A stretch of 64,000 nt of DNA from CBHTSZ01 sp966095765 (GCA_966095765.1 CBHTSZ010000002.1:62001-126000), one strand, 5' to 3'; counted from the first letter of the stretch, positions 31,547 to 40,195 are shown. Translations and numbers: made by a program. Notes: generated by a model not told the origin, from the letters alone.

Positions 31547-31927
31547 TTATGTTTCGAGTGGAACGTACTTCCTTGCGAGTTCAGCGATCAGGTCCAGTGA
31601 GATGTCGGCTTTCAGGATGTAGTCGTGGACGCCGAGACTGAGAGCTTCGTTGATAACGACGGTGTCGTAGGTGTTGGTGGCAAACGCTACTTCGAGCTTC
31701 TGGCCGCGCTCATCGGCGCGGAGTGCTTTGAGTACTGAAAGCCCATCCATATCTGGCATTTTGTAATCCAGAAAGGTGAGCTGTGGCTGAAGTTCGAGTG
31801 CGAGCGCGAGGCCTTCCTGGCCGCCTGACGCTGTCTTTACGTCGTAACCTTCTTCGGTGAGACGTTCACTGAGGGCGCGTCCGAGCAATGGTTCGTCGTC
31901 GATAACAAGTATTGTTGGTTTGTTCAT
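31547..31927 (-). CDS. Single-domain response regulator
   Basis: A 126-aa receiver with the acidic pair in VIDDEP, the phospho-acceptor Asp in TFLDYKMPD, the Thr in AFATNTYD and the Lys in YILKADIS. No output domain. Start at MNKPTILVID with AGGAAAG upstream. First gene of the pair with the kinase at 30190. Confidence 0.88.
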   Translation of the reverse strand: MNKPTILVIDDEPLLGRALSERLTEEGYDVKTASGGQEGLALALELQPQLTFLDYKMPDMDGLSVLKALRADERGQKLEVAFATNTYDTVVINEALSLGVHDYILKADISLDLIAELARKYVPLET

Positions 31928-31993
31928 GATTTCTTTCCTGTACCTATCATAGTCTCTTCGGTAGTGGCTTGGCAATGAAAATTGTCCAGAAAC

Positions 31994-32027
31994 AGAAACA
32001 CTGCGACTGAAATGTCGCAGTGTTTCT
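31994..32027 (-). terminator. Terminator of surface protein gene
   Basis: 14-bp perfect stem AGAAACACTGCGAC / GTCGCAGTGTTTCT, 6-nt loop, then a T-containing tail on the minus strand. Confidence 0.85.
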
Positions 32028-32040
32028 ATGTGGCTGCACC

Positions 32041-33771
32041 TTATCGAGTGACCGTAAGGGTTGTGAGCGTGATAGTTTTGTCTACGAAAAGCCCTGTTGC
32101 GCCGCTCGTGTAAAGAACTGCGAGGCGGACCTTCCCTGGTTTTAGGTTTGAGACAGTGATGCTGTTGTAGGTGCTGCCTGGACAGACGGTAACTGCTTTG
32201 CTGCCGATGATGCTACCGGTTGCGAGATTCTTGACTCGTACCGTTCCCTGGACACAGACGCTACTCGGAGTTGCACCTGAGCGCAGCTTGATCGTTGCAC
32301 TTGCGCGGTGCGTGCGGTTGTTGGCGTCAACTGGGTTTTTCGCGTAAGAGGCAGTGAGAGGCGTCGCAACTTTGGTGATCGTGAGATCGGGCATGCGCAG
32401 CTCCTGAACGACCTGGCGCTTTGAGGTTGTTTCGGCGTACACCTTGACGATCGGCTTTACTACTCCGGTTTCCCAGTTTGTTGGACAGTAGGCTGACACG
32501 ACAAAGGTAGGGTCGGTATTCGCAGGAATCGATGTGCTTCCACAGAGGTAGTTATTGCGGTTTGCGTTGTATACGTCGACGCGCCACAGTTTTACTTGGC
32601 CGACCATGTTCTGGGTGATCGAGATGTTTGCCTTTTTTGCGTGGTTCTCTACCCATGTTAGTTTTGCCGGGCTGCCTGTTGGCCAGAAGTACTTTGCCGA
32701 AACCATGTTGTCGCTCGTCTGTGCGGCTGTCGTAACGGCAACTGGAGTGCTGATGGTTGCTACCCTAGTCGTTACACCGACAGCAAGTTTCACGAGGGTG
32801 TAGTAGTAGGTTGTGCCTTCTGGCTGAGGGACGGTGACTTCGCCGCCCTTGAGTAGCTCGCCGCCGCTATTTTCGATAGGTGTGAGATATGAATGTGGCA
32901 GAACGTTGATTCGCTGGAAGTATGTTGGGTCAAAGCCGGATGACATACCTTCTGCTGCGGTCTTTGTTGCCAGGATAGCGTACGTGCCATAGGTTTCACT
33001 CCGAAGACCTTGGTCGCTTGGGTTTGAGTCTGTCCAGGCAATCGTGACGTGGTTGCTGTCGCCGGCGATCGGTGCGGCCTTTACGACCTTTGGATACGCG
33101 AGTGTTGATACCTTGATCTCCGGACCTTGTGGCTGCCAGCTCGAGGCGCCAGTCTCGTCCGTGATGTTCTTTGCGGCACGGTAGTAGTAACTGGTCTCAG
33201 GTTGCAGGTTGTTGAGGTTTGGACCATTGTCACGATCTATGCGGCCGTAAATGCTTGCGTCGGCGCAGTACTCACACTGGGGCTGCGTAGGGTCGAGAAC
33301 AACTGATTTTCTGTCGTATGCACCCGCTGGTTGGTTTGTTGTGTTGCTCTCTGCTGTAAAGGCGTTGACGCTACTGTCGAGGGCAACTTCCCAGCTTGCT
33401 GCATCAGTTGGGTTAGTGCTGCGCTCGATACGCCACCCTTCTGCGAGTAGAGGGGTTGGCGTTGTGTCATTGAGGCGTGCTGCCTCACCCTGTGCTGCTA
33501 ACTTTACGTTCTGCTGGTCATAGGCCGTAATTTTAAAGTACGGTGACTCAGGAGGTATGGCGATCGCAGCATCATTGCCGAGCGTTGCTTCGTCAGCAGC
33601 GTTGGACGTAAGCCCCTGCCAGATGCTTAATCCACCAAAGCCGATACCGACAAGCGCGATAAATGCCGCGAGGCCTCCGAATACCTTTTGTTTCCGTGAA
33701 AAACCTTTTTTATTAGTACTACCAATCACGACAGGCTGAGTGTCGTTGGTCGTTTGTTGACTAGGGTCCAT
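32041..33771 (-). CDS. Membrane-anchored surface protein with fibronectin-like segments
   Basis: A 576-aa protein: short cytoplasmic N-terminus, one membrane helix (about 28-50), then a long extracytoplasmic Thr/Ser/Asn-rich region with Fn3-like signatures (LQPETSYYYRAAKN, WTDSNPSD) and a C-terminal beta-rich part. Cysteines occur in pairs in the ectodomain (CEYC). Start MDPSQQ preceded by GGGAGAGG. Possibly involved in host contact; no sortase motif seen. Confidence 0.65.
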   Translation of the reverse strand: MDPSQQTTNDTQPVVIGSTNKKGFSRKQKVFGGLAAFIALVGIGFGGLSIWQGLTSNAADEATLGNDAAIAIPPESPYFKITAYDQQNVKLAAQGEAARLNDTTPTPLLAEGWRIERSTNPTDAASWEVALDSSVNAFTAESNTTNQPAGAYDRKSVVLDPTQPQCEYCADASIYGRIDRDNGPNLNNLQPETSYYYRAAKNITDETGASSWQPQGPEIKVSTLAYPKVVKAAPIAGDSNHVTIAWTDSNPSDQGLRSETYGTYAILATKTAAEGMSSGFDPTYFQRINVLPHSYLTPIENSGGELLKGGEVTVPQPEGTTYYYTLVKLAVGVTTRVATISTPVAVTTAAQTSDNMVSAKYFWPTGSPAKLTWVENHAKKANISITQNMVGQVKLWRVDVYNANRNNYLCGSTSIPANTDPTFVVSAYCPTNWETGVVKPIVKVYAETTSKRQVVQELRMPDLTITKVATPLTASYAKNPVDANNRTHRASATIKLRSGATPSSVCVQGTVRVKNLATGSIIGSKAVTVCPGSTYNSITVSNLKPGKVRLAVLYTSGATGLFVDKTITLTTLTVTR

Positions 33772-33867
33772 AACCCTCTCCCCTCTACGTATTATTGACA
33801 CAAGCATAATAGCCTGGCGTGTAAAGCGCAAGCAGACAGTTTGCGGAATGGCCTCCAGCGCACAGTA

Positions 33868-33901
33868 AAAATACGCCGGGTTATAGTATCCGGCGTATTT
33901 T
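33868..33901 (-). terminator. Terminator after 175-aa gene
   Basis: 12-bp perfect stem AAAATACGCCGG / CCGGCGTATTTT with a 10-nt loop. Confidence 0.85.
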
Positions 33902-33923
33902 CTCGTCGCTGATAGTGACCTGT

Positions 33924-34451
33924 TTAGTACTTAACGTGGATACCAGTGGAGTAGTTTACCCCGTTGTAGTACATAAAGGCGTTTGTAAACGTGTAGCTGA
34001 TATTGTTCGAGTAGATGGGACCAGCATAGTAGCGGTATTCGCCTGTATCAGTGTCGATGAGGCGTGGTGCAGTAGGATTGGTCTTGTCGTAGACATCGAC
34101 ACGCATGCGCTTGACGACGCCGTATGCGCTACCGGTTGCGATGAGGAGGTAACATCGTTTCCTCGTCGAAGAGTTGTGCTTATAGACGACGAGCTTTGCA
34201 GGTCCTGTCGCACCGTTGAAGGCACCATTTACGCGTACAGGAGCCGAGTCTGCCTGGTAGTAGCCAGTGCCGCAGGTCGCTGCACCGACTGCGCTAGCCT
34301 GTTTGTCTTGCTGGGCACTGTAAAGTGCGTAGCAAAGAACCGCGATTATGACCGTAGCAATTCCTAGGAGAATTACATAAGTTCTTTGAGAGACCCCTCT
34401 CTTTTTACTGCTGACCGTTTTTGCTGACGTCTTTTTCTTCGTAGTAGCCAT
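33924..34451 (-). CDS. Membrane-anchored secreted protein (175 aa)
   Basis: Very basic Lys/Ser/Thr N-terminus (1-22), one membrane helix (about 24-45), then an ectodomain with two cysteines (ATCGTGYY, KRCYLL) and many Tyr/Asn residues, rather like the C-terminal domain of the neighbouring 32041 protein. Function unknown. Divergent from the signal peptidase fusion. Confidence 0.6.
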   Translation of the reverse strand: MATTKKKTSAKTVSSKKRGVSQRTYVILLGIATVIIAVLCYALYSAQQDKQASAVGAATCGTGYYQADSAPVRVNGAFNGATGPAKLVVYKHNSSTRKRCYLLIATGSAYGVVKRMRVDVYDKTNPTAPRLIDTDTGEYRYYAGPIYSNNISYTFTNAFMYYNGVNYSTGIHVKY

Positions 34452-34479
34452 GGGGGTGTTTAGATCCTTGTGTTATGTT

Positions 34480-34497
34480 GTGATTAATAACAATCAC
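34480..34497. promoter_or_regulatory. Palindrome in divergent gap (possible operator)
   Basis: GTGATT and AATCAC arms separated by 6 nt, in the gap between divergent genes at 34451 and 34560. Binding protein unknown. Confidence 0.3.
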
Positions 34498-34559
34498 TTT
34501 AACATAAGCGTCAAGAACCACAACCATTTTCATTGCAAAACCATTTTTACTGGGGTACT

Positions 34560-36095
34560 ATGCCTACAAATATGCGCCAAAACAAAACGTTTATTCTCCT
34601 CACGCTACTCTGTGCCGTCGTTGGTAACCTGGGCTTAGGGTCGCTTGTCTCTGCTGATGATAGGAACTTCGTCATCCAAACGGGATGCGGCAGTCTCTCG
34701 ATACCGTCACTGACAGCTATCACCCCACTTCCGGAAAACACCTACGATGTATATGTTCGCCTAGGTAAACGCGGCCAGACGGGAAATGTTTCGGGGTATG
34801 CACGTATCAACGCCGCAACGAGTAGCTGCAAGTCGCTCGGGACGATCGAGGCATCTGGCGATGAGTGGCGGCTGCTCGGTACCATGTCGGACCCATCGGG
34901 CGCCGAGCAGACAATTCTCCAGTTGTCCTCGCCACTTTTTTCGACCCTATCTGATGCCAATCGCCCTTCCCTGATGCTCGTGACACACGAGAAACCGCTC
35001 TGCCGTCCGGCTATTGAGTGCATGGTAAGAGTCGGCGAACAGACTGGCTATGTTCGGCCGAGCGGCACCCTGCTCAACGAGAACTCGCTGCATGTCGTGC
35101 GAGTGACTGACCCGCAACATGATTCAGTACGAAAGGTCCGCTACTATGTCGACAACCGCCTCGTCTACACGGCCCCAACCCTACAGCCTTTCGATATGCG
35201 GTACGTATCCTACGCCGGGCAGCACTTGGCGCGGGTAGTCGAGTATCGGTCCGGACAGCAGGTGGTGTTCGAAGAGATGGCGCCGGAAAAGTTCCTCGAT
35301 ACGTTCCCTAACTTTGTGTTCAAGCTCGTTCGCGCTAACCCGGGGGTAGTCAGGTTTCTGCTGTGGGTTGGCAGTATCGCTATCGGGTTTGCACTTGTCG
35401 GTAGCGTGATTAGGTTCTTTGAGCGTCGCCGTCAGTGGCAGTACGATCATGGTTTTCGGCAACATACGTCCGCAGCCGCCCTCACTGAGAGCGATAAGCG
35501 GCGGATGCAGGCTTATGAAACTGTTCGTAAGGTGGTTCGCATGGCCACGATAGCCGTCAGTATGTTGGGCGTCGCTGCGCTGCTTGTCGTTGTTATGAAT
35601 GCATATATCGTCCAGATCTACAGTGTGGACGGGCGCAGTATGGAGTCAACGCTCCACGACGGTCAGCGTATTGCGGTCAGCAAGATGCCACGCGCGCTTG
35701 CTAACCTCAATCGTCTTGAGTACGTACCGAAGCGTGGCGAAGTCGTCGTTGCACATATGGTGTTTGGTGTTACGGCAACTGACAGGTCGTATGACGAGAC
35801 TGGAACGATCGTGAAACGAGTTCTCGGCCTCCCAGGTGAACGGATCGTAGTTGAGGACGGCGTTCTCACGGTCTTTAACAAAGAACATCCAGAAGGTTTC
35901 CAGCCAGATGCCGGTTCGTCTTGGGAGAAGACGATGCACAAAGACACGGCTGCCGGCCGGCTGGAGTTGACGCTCGGTCCGACCGAGCTGTTCCTGAGCG
36001 GCGACAACCGGCCAGAGTCGATCGACTCACGGTTTAACGGTCCGATCGAAGCGCGGCAGATTATCGGTCCATTGCTCTTTCAGCGCGCCTTCTGA
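34560..36095 (+). CDS. Signal peptidase I fused to an N-terminal ectodomain
   Basis: A 511-aa protein. Residues about 1-32 form a signal-peptide-like segment, about 33-255 a beta-rich extracytoplasmic domain with cysteines, then helices near 265-285 and 335-355. The type I signal peptidase domain has Ser360 (DGRSMESTLHDG), Lys419 (IVKRVLGLPGER) and the box FLSGDNRPESIDSR. Typical signal peptidases lack such an N-terminal domain. ATG at 34560 chosen; another is four codons later. It may process exported proteins of this region. Confidence 0.8.
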   Translation: MPTNMRQNKTFILLTLLCAVVGNLGLGSLVSADDRNFVIQTGCGSLSIPSLTAITPLPENTYDVYVRLGKRGQTGNVSGYARINAATSSCKSLGTIEASGDEWRLLGTMSDPSGAEQTILQLSSPLFSTLSDANRPSLMLVTHEKPLCRPAIECMVRVGEQTGYVRPSGTLLNENSLHVVRVTDPQHDSVRKVRYYVDNRLVYTAPTLQPFDMRYVSYAGQHLARVVEYRSGQQVVFEEMAPEKFLDTFPNFVFKLVRANPGVVRFLLWVGSIAIGFALVGSVIRFFERRRQWQYDHGFRQHTSAAALTESDKRRMQAYETVRKVVRMATIAVSMLGVAALLVVVMNAYIVQIYSVDGRSMESTLHDGQRIAVSKMPRALANLNRLEYVPKRGEVVVAHMVFGVTATDRSYDETGTIVKRVLGLPGERIVVEDGVLTVFNKEHPEGFQPDAGSSWEKTMHKDTAAGRLELTLGPTELFLSGDNRPESIDSRFNGPIEARQIIGPLLFQRAF

Positions 36096-36121
36096 GACTT
36101 TTATGTATACTTGGAAGTGAT

Positions 36122-36319
36122 ATGCAACAATTCTTCGAAAATCGCTACGTACAACTCGGTCTTCTGACACTGGGGCTTGGTCTGCTCTTCTGGGCTATCA
36201 TCTGGCTTATTTTGCGAGCACTCGGTCTCGGGGACTTTCCGATGGCGCTTCAGGTAAGCGTGTCGTTTCTCGGTGCTGGCCTGCTTGTCTACAAGTTTTT
36301 CGCCGGTCGTATCTTCTAG
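36122..36319 (+). CDS. Small two-pass membrane protein (65 aa)
   Basis: Two hydrophobic helices (about 9-33 and 42-60) with a short loop. TATACT (36106-36111) ends 10 nt before the ATG, so it has its own very short-leader transcript despite following the signal peptidase. No family recognised. Confidence 0.55.
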   Translation: MQQFFENRYVQLGLLTLGLGLLFWAIIWLILRALGLGDFPMALQVSVSFLGAGLLVYKFFAGRIF

Positions 36320-36405
36320 CATATTGTCTCATGTGACATATGTTACCGACATGCAGTAGCGTATCCGCTACACTTGCCCCTTGTGACCTACAAGGAGGTA
36401 TACAA

Positions 36406-36891
36406 GTGTTAACTATCAAGAAACACCCATTGTCCACGAAGGCCACGTTACTTGGCAGTATTGCTTTTCTCGTGGGACTAACGGGAGCGGGTGCATACGT
36501 CGAACGTTTTCGTCAACATGAAAACTTAGTTTTTGGCCACGAAGGTACGGTGCTTGGGGCTTCGGACTCGCGTCCTGCGCCACAGCAGGGCTCATCTGCA
36601 GACAAAGCACAAAAGACTACCTCATCATCTTCATCTGAAGCTATTTCACCCCAAATCACAAACAGCCCCATTGGGGCTGCAGATGCTGAGCCACCATCCG
36701 TGGCAGCTGAGCCGGTGGCGGTCTCGTCGACTCCAACGCTCACGCCGGGTCGAGGGGGCGGCGCTGTTGCCTCTCCAACCACTTCATCACCTAGTACTTC
36801 ACCGACCGAGGATGACTCAGGTTCGACAACTGACGTGCTTCAGGTAGTGGATGAGCTGCTTGAGCCGATCGTAACCCCACTCATTCCCTAG
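36406..36891 (+). CDS. Secreted Ser/Thr/Pro-rich protein (161 aa)
   Basis: Short basic start, a membrane helix at about 15-33, then a low-complexity Ser/Thr/Pro/Ala-rich region to the end. I take the GTG at 36406 because a perfect AAGGAGGT lies 6 nt upstream (36392-36399). Likely membrane-anchored or cell-surface. Stop overlaps the convergent 51-aa gene. Confidence 0.6.
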   Translation: MLTIKKHPLSTKATLLGSIAFLVGLTGAGAYVERFRQHENLVFGHEGTVLGASDSRPAPQQGSSADKAQKTTSSSSSEAISPQITNSPIGAADAEPPSVAAEPVAVSSTPTLTPGRGGGAVASPTTSSPSTSPTEDDSGSTTDVLQVVDELLEPIVTPLIP

Positions 36892-37043
36892 TCCTGCTCC
36901 TCAACCGGAAACGGCTTTACTTTCCGGGCCTTGATAAAAGCGCGGAGGCGCTCGGCGAGGATCTGATCCAGTTTGACGGGGCCGCTTTCTGTGCGCGGGG
37001 TTTCAAGGTAGGTAAACCATGTGTTGTCGAGAGATTCATTCAT
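36888..37043 (-). CDS. Small 51-aa soluble protein
   Basis: Minus-strand frame from ATG (37043), preceded by AGGAG at 7-8 nt, to TAG. The peptide starts MNESLDNTWFTYLETPRTES, has a DQILAERLRAFIKARK helix and an acidic end. Convergent with the 36406 gene, stop codons overlapping by 2 nt. No family recognised, but the ribosome site and protein-like composition support it. Confidence 0.55.
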   Translation of the reverse strand: MNESLDNTWFTYLETPRTESGPVKLDQILAERLRAFIKARKVKPFPVEEQD

Positions 37044-37240
37044 ACATTTGCTCCTGATTTCGTTATAGAGAAAAGCAGCCAGAACGTGATAGTGAGGCTG
37101 AAACGGGATTTGGTTGTAGGAGCTTACCGATAGATCTTACCTACCGTTTATGGCGTGATCGTGACGGGAAACTGGTTGTATGAATGTGAGGCGCACAGGG
37201 CCCGGAGGATGATTGCCTAGTGCTTATGATTATACACCAC
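37044..37240. other. Divergent gap
   Basis: About 200 nt between the 51-aa gene and the cassette 7 promoter. Contains the 51-aa gene's leader with a TATAAC box; no further gene seen. Confidence 0.4.
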
Positions 37241-37269
37241 TTGATTTAAATGTATAAATATGTTATTAT
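37241..37269 (+). promoter_or_regulatory. Cassette 7 promoter
   Basis: TTGATT (37241-37246), 17-bp spacer, TATTAT (37264-37269). The leader begins near GTTTCGTC (37277-37284), like the leaders at 20.7-21.6 kb. Confidence 0.65.
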
Positions 37270-37308
37270 TATATATGTTTCGTCCCCAAGATCTCTAGAG
37301 GTGGCAAA

Positions 37309-37548
37309 ATGAACCCCAAGGTACTGGCTGTAGCTACGTCCGACGGACTGCTGGAAACGGCAACCCCCCTGCAGATGACCCTCATCGGCTTCGGGTTGCT
37401 CGTCGGCGGTCTCGCGGTCTACCTCGTGTCGAAGAAGTTCGGCAACGATGAGGACGACTTCGTTGGCGGCATCCTGCAGTTCCTCTCGTTCGGCCTTCTG
37501 GTCGGCGCGGTGTACGCGATCTACACGGGATTGTTCGGAGGCAGCTAG
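37309..37548 (+). CDS. Cassette 7: 79-aa two-pass membrane protein
   Basis: Two hydrophobic segments (about 22-41 and 54-75) separated by a charged loop KKFGNDEDDF. GC3-rich codons. AGAGGTGG-type ribosome site. Own promoter and a terminator of the same sequence type as cassette 6. No strong leader-to-3'-end complementarity found here, unlike most other cassettes. Function unknown. Confidence 0.65.
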   Translation: MNPKVLAVATSDGLLETATPLQMTLIGFGLLVGGLAVYLVSKKFGNDEDDFVGGILQFLSFGLLVGAVYAIYTGLFGGS

Positions 37549-37574
37549 CCGATCATCGGCCCCGCGTCACATTG

Positions 37575-37610
37575 GTTGAGCCCTGCTCCCTCTGTGGTGC
37601 GGGGCTTTTC
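37575..37610 (+). terminator. Cassette 7 terminator (shared type)
   Basis: AGCCCTGC (37579-37586) / GCGGGGCT (37599-37606) followed by TTTCC; its 5' 17 nt are identical to 23281-23297. Confidence 0.75.
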
Positions 37611-37627
37611 CATTTTCTGGCATAAAT

Positions 37628-37661
37628 AAAATCCCCTCGTTTCAGTAAGTGAGGGGATTTT
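37628..37661 (-). terminator. Bidirectional terminator before basic microprotein
   Basis: 11-bp perfect stem AAAATCCCCTC / GAGGGGATTTT immediately after the stop of the 29-aa gene. Confidence 0.85.
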
Positions 37662-37663
37662 AT

Positions 37664-37753
37664 TTAGCGGTTTTTACGGCGCTTTTCGATCTTGAGCTTC
37701 TTTTTGAGAGCTCGCTTTCGTGCGGCACCGTGCCAGTTCTTATGCTTAGCCAT
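37664..37753 (-). CDS. Very basic 29-aa protein, probable ribosome-associated microprotein
   Basis: ATG to TAA frame encoding MAKHKNWHGAARKR followed by a Lys/Arg-rich helix; 14 of 29 residues are Lys or Arg. A clean terminator follows directly, and a TACACT-like -10 lies upstream. It resembles tiny basic ribosomal proteins (bTHX, bL37 or the AURKAIP1/COX24 type) in size and charge, but I cannot assign it to one. Confidence 0.6.
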   Translation of the reverse strand: MAKHKNWHGAARKRALKKKLKIEKRRKNR

Positions 37754-37805
37754 ATAGGTCCAATCTGTTAAATGCTCGTACTAGTGTACCATGGCAGCGC
37801 AAAGA

Positions 37806-38276
37806 CTACTCAACTCGACGGGCAAAATACTCCTCGGTCTCGCGCATAAAGATCTCAGCAATCTTTGGACCGACGCCGTAGAGCTTTTGGAGGCGCTTTG
37901 AAAGCTCGGTCTCGTCCTCGCTACTTTCGAGCATGAGATACAGTGAGCCCTCGTACATATCTACCAGCTGCTGCATGCATGTCCTCAATGCTTTCGTCAT
38001 AACGTGCTGGTAGCGGGTATAGCCTCCCTGGTGAAGCAGGCTGACGAGCTGCCGCTCCGATAGCTCGAGGATTGCCCACGGTGTGTCGACGTTCCGGTCG
38101 AGGAAGAGTTTCCAGGTTCGAACGGCGACAGTTGACTGGATCGGCTTTCCGAGCAGGTATGTCAGTAAAAACCAGCGGAATATATCATCGTCTCCCGAGA
38201 GCACATCGAGGTCAAAGTCTGTCGCGTGGTGGACGGGTCTTTTTCGGGGCTGTCTCTTGGGCTTCTGGCCAGACAT
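37806..38276 (-). CDS. HhH-GPD-like protein
   Basis: A 156-aa soluble helical protein with a basic N-terminus and a C-terminal helix-hairpin-helix LQKLYGVGPKIAEIFMRE. The pattern resembles endonuclease III-type folds, but no Fe-S cysteines or clear catalytic Lys/Asp pair are visible, so a non-catalytic or divergent DNA-binding role is possible. Its ATG follows the upstream gene's TAG with no gap. Confidence 0.6.
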   Translation of the reverse strand: MSGQKPKRQPRKRPVHHATDFDLDVLSGDDDIFRWFLLTYLLGKPIQSTVAVRTWKLFLDRNVDTPWAILELSERQLVSLLHQGGYTRYQHVMTKALRTCMQQLVDMYEGSLYLMLESSEDETELSKRLQKLYGVGPKIAEIFMRETEEYFARRVE

Positions 38277-38636
38277 CTAGGTTTTTTGCAGGTTTAGCTC
38301 TGACGGGTTTTTGATGATGACGAACTTGCCGTCATCGATCTCTATGAAACCGAGGGCGTTCGTACGAATGACGGTTACCTGGAGTTCGTTAGCGTCTTTG
38401 ATGACGCATGGATACCATGTCTGGTCGTCTTGGTCGAGGTATTGCCATACGCCCTTGAGCGAAGGAAGTCCTTGTTCGCGGACGATACTCTCTGCCCTCT
38501 CGCGGTTCTCGGTTCGGCCGAGCGGGTAGCCAAATACGGTTCGTGCTTGCCATCCGGTACTGTCTTTGGCGACAAAACCGAGCAGCTCATGGTTGTCTTC
38601 GTGGTTGATCGGGTATTTTGTGGCGTTTATCACCAC
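38277..38636 (-). CDS. Hypothetical protein (119 aa)
   Basis: Soluble beta-rich-looking protein (TGWQARTVFGYPLG, ALGFIEIDDGKFVIIK). No domain recognised. Directly coupled (TAG-ATG) to the HhH-GPD-like gene, so they probably function together. Confidence 0.55.
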   Translation of the reverse strand: MVINATKYPINHEDNHELLGFVAKDSTGWQARTVFGYPLGRTENRERAESIVREQGLPSLKGVWQYLDQDDQTWYPCVIKDANELQVTVIRTNALGFIEIDDGKFVIIKNPSELNLQKT

Positions 38637-38683
38637 CTGAGTGTAGCAAATAGAGGGGCTGGATCAGTGAGAAATCGTACGAA

Positions 38684-38992
38684 CTACGATTTTTTGGCTT
38701 TCCTATCGAGAATCCCCTGCACTGACGGGCTGACTGCTTTGTCGGTGCGGTGGATGCAGCCGAGCCAGCAGCATGGGCGACGGTTGCCTTCGAGGAGCTC
38801 CTCGCAGCTTCTGCGGACGCGGCGGTTCCGGGTCTCGATGAACTTGGCGTTCTCGACCCAGCAGATAAACTCGTTTCTCGCGAGCGGCGTGATGTCTTCC
38901 CAGAGGGCGAGGACTTTTTCGTCAGCGAGAATAGCTTCACGAAGATCCTTCGGAAGTTTGTGGACGGTGCCGGCGGAGATGTGAGTGGTCAT
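38684..38992 (-). CDS. YdeI/OmpD-associated-like protein
   Basis: 102 aa with the family pattern VHKLPKDLREAILADEKVLA, LARNEFICWVENAK and ETRNRRVRR. A Cys/Trp patch (RPCCWLGCIH) follows. Family function is poorly known (bacteriocin protection in some annotations). Confidence 0.65.
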   Translation of the reverse strand: MTTHISAGTVHKLPKDLREAILADEKVLALWEDITPLARNEFICWVENAKFIETRNRRVRRSCEELLEGNRRPCCWLGCIHRTDKAVSPSVQGILDRKAKKS

Positions 38993-39078
38993 GGGGTTAT
39001 TTTACATGATGCAAGAGGACAGACCCAGTAGCTACGGCTAGCCTCCCAACAGAGCTACTAGATAAGAGGGCCGTTTTT

Positions 39079-39999
39079 CTAAAAAGGTTCATTATCTAGA
39101 ATATCTTCGAGCGCCCCCTGCTCATCAATTCGCCTAAGCATGGTGACAAGCGAGAGTGTAGCCTCAGCGGCGATGCCCATAAATACAGGGTTCGTGTATT
39201 CATGTTTAAGTTTTTGTACGATATTGCTCGTGGCACGTATAGCCGCTCTGATTTCCCTATTTTCGGAACCGGGTGTTTTTAGGTTAACGAACGCTTCAAG
39301 TCTTGCCTTAAACCGATCAATTGGCTCAGGACTCTCATCGCTCATGGTTTCGGGGTCATATAACATTTCACCCAGTTGCTCGAGTACCCCTATACAATTA
39401 GTACCTACCCCTCTAAAATCCTGTATGGTTCGTGCTCGCTCAAAGCTTCGCTTGAGTTCACGCAATTCCTGATCAAGCGCTGCCCAGTTTCTGTGGCGCC
39501 GGATATTAGCCGGGATCTCAAGTTTTCTAGAAAGCTCCTCGTCCTGAAGTAGCTCAACGTTGTCTCGCGCCGCCTTGAACGACTCTTCAAGGTACTGTCT
39601 TCGCTTCTCCCATGCGCCGCTTCCTACCATACCTCTAGTTATCCATGCGGATCGAAATGTCGCATAGTTCCGGAAATCGAGAGGTAAATTGATGCCGAGT
39701 CTTCGGAGAACTGCTTTCAGTGCTCTGATTACTTCTTTGATTTCGTCTTCATTTAGACGAGTGTCTCCATGAGTTGCATAGGCGGTTAGTTCGTCTTGCG
39801 CGAGATCGAGTAGCTCCTCAGCGGCATCATTATCTTTGACCTCCGGCATCGGACCTGCGCGTAGTGTTGTTAGTACGTCACTTCGGAGGATTAGTACTGA
39901 TCCGAGTGTCGAATCCTGATCCGCTATTGCGTTACTATCGGGATTAGGATTGCCTTCCGCCTCCGTGATTATTTCGAACAATACCGAATCAGGTTTCAT
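39079..39999 (-). CDS. Hypothetical protein (306 aa), accessory
   Basis: Soluble, mostly helical and charged protein; C-terminal half has RTIQDFRGVGTNCIGVLEQL and AAIRATSNIVQKLKHEYTNP. No family recognised; the helical layout is loosely reminiscent of abortive-infection or HEPN-type proteins, but no catalytic motif is seen. Base composition is more AT-rich than its neighbours. I start at MKPDSVLFEI. Next to tRNA-end repeats, so possibly part of the acquired segment. Confidence 0.55.
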   Translation of the reverse strand: MKPDSVLFEIITEAEGNPNPDSNAIADQDSTLGSVLILRSDVLTTLRAGPMPEVKDNDAAEELLDLAQDELTAYATHGDTRLNEDEIKEVIRALKAVLRRLGINLPLDFRNYATFRSAWITRGMVGSGAWEKRRQYLEESFKAARDNVELLQDEELSRKLEIPANIRRHRNWAALDQELRELKRSFERARTIQDFRGVGTNCIGVLEQLGEMLYDPETMSDESPEPIDRFKARLEAFVNLKTPGSENREIRAAIRATSNIVQKLKHEYTNPVFMGIAAEATLSLVTMLRRIDEQGALEDILDNEPF

Positions 40000-40032
40000 A
40001 TAGTAAAGTATGTCATAGATCAAGCAAGAGCA

Positions 40033-40044
40033 GTGACCGCACGG
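40033..40044 (-). repeat. Copy of the tRNA-Glu 3' end (att-like repeat A)
   Basis: GTGACCGCACGG on the plus strand, identical to the 3' end of tRNA-Glu at 40918-40929 and in the same orientation. The following 30 or so nt also resemble those after repeat B. Confidence 0.6.
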
Positions 40045-40150
40045 CTCCGACGCTGCGATGGCATAGCTATCTAGTTTCCGCTTTTCGTCCTTTTGGACTC
40101 GTCAGCATGAGCATACATTCATGGAAGCGAATATTAACAAGAAGGTGTGG

Positions 40151-40190
40151 TGGTGGGCGATGCGTGAAGCGCATCATACATCGCCCACCA
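40151..40190 (-). terminator. Cassette 9 terminator
   Basis: 12-bp perfect stem TGGTGGGCGATG (40151-40162) / CATCGCCCACCA (40179-40190), with a smaller nested hairpin; a T-rich stretch follows on the minus strand. Confidence 0.75.
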
Positions 40191-40195
40191 TGTGA

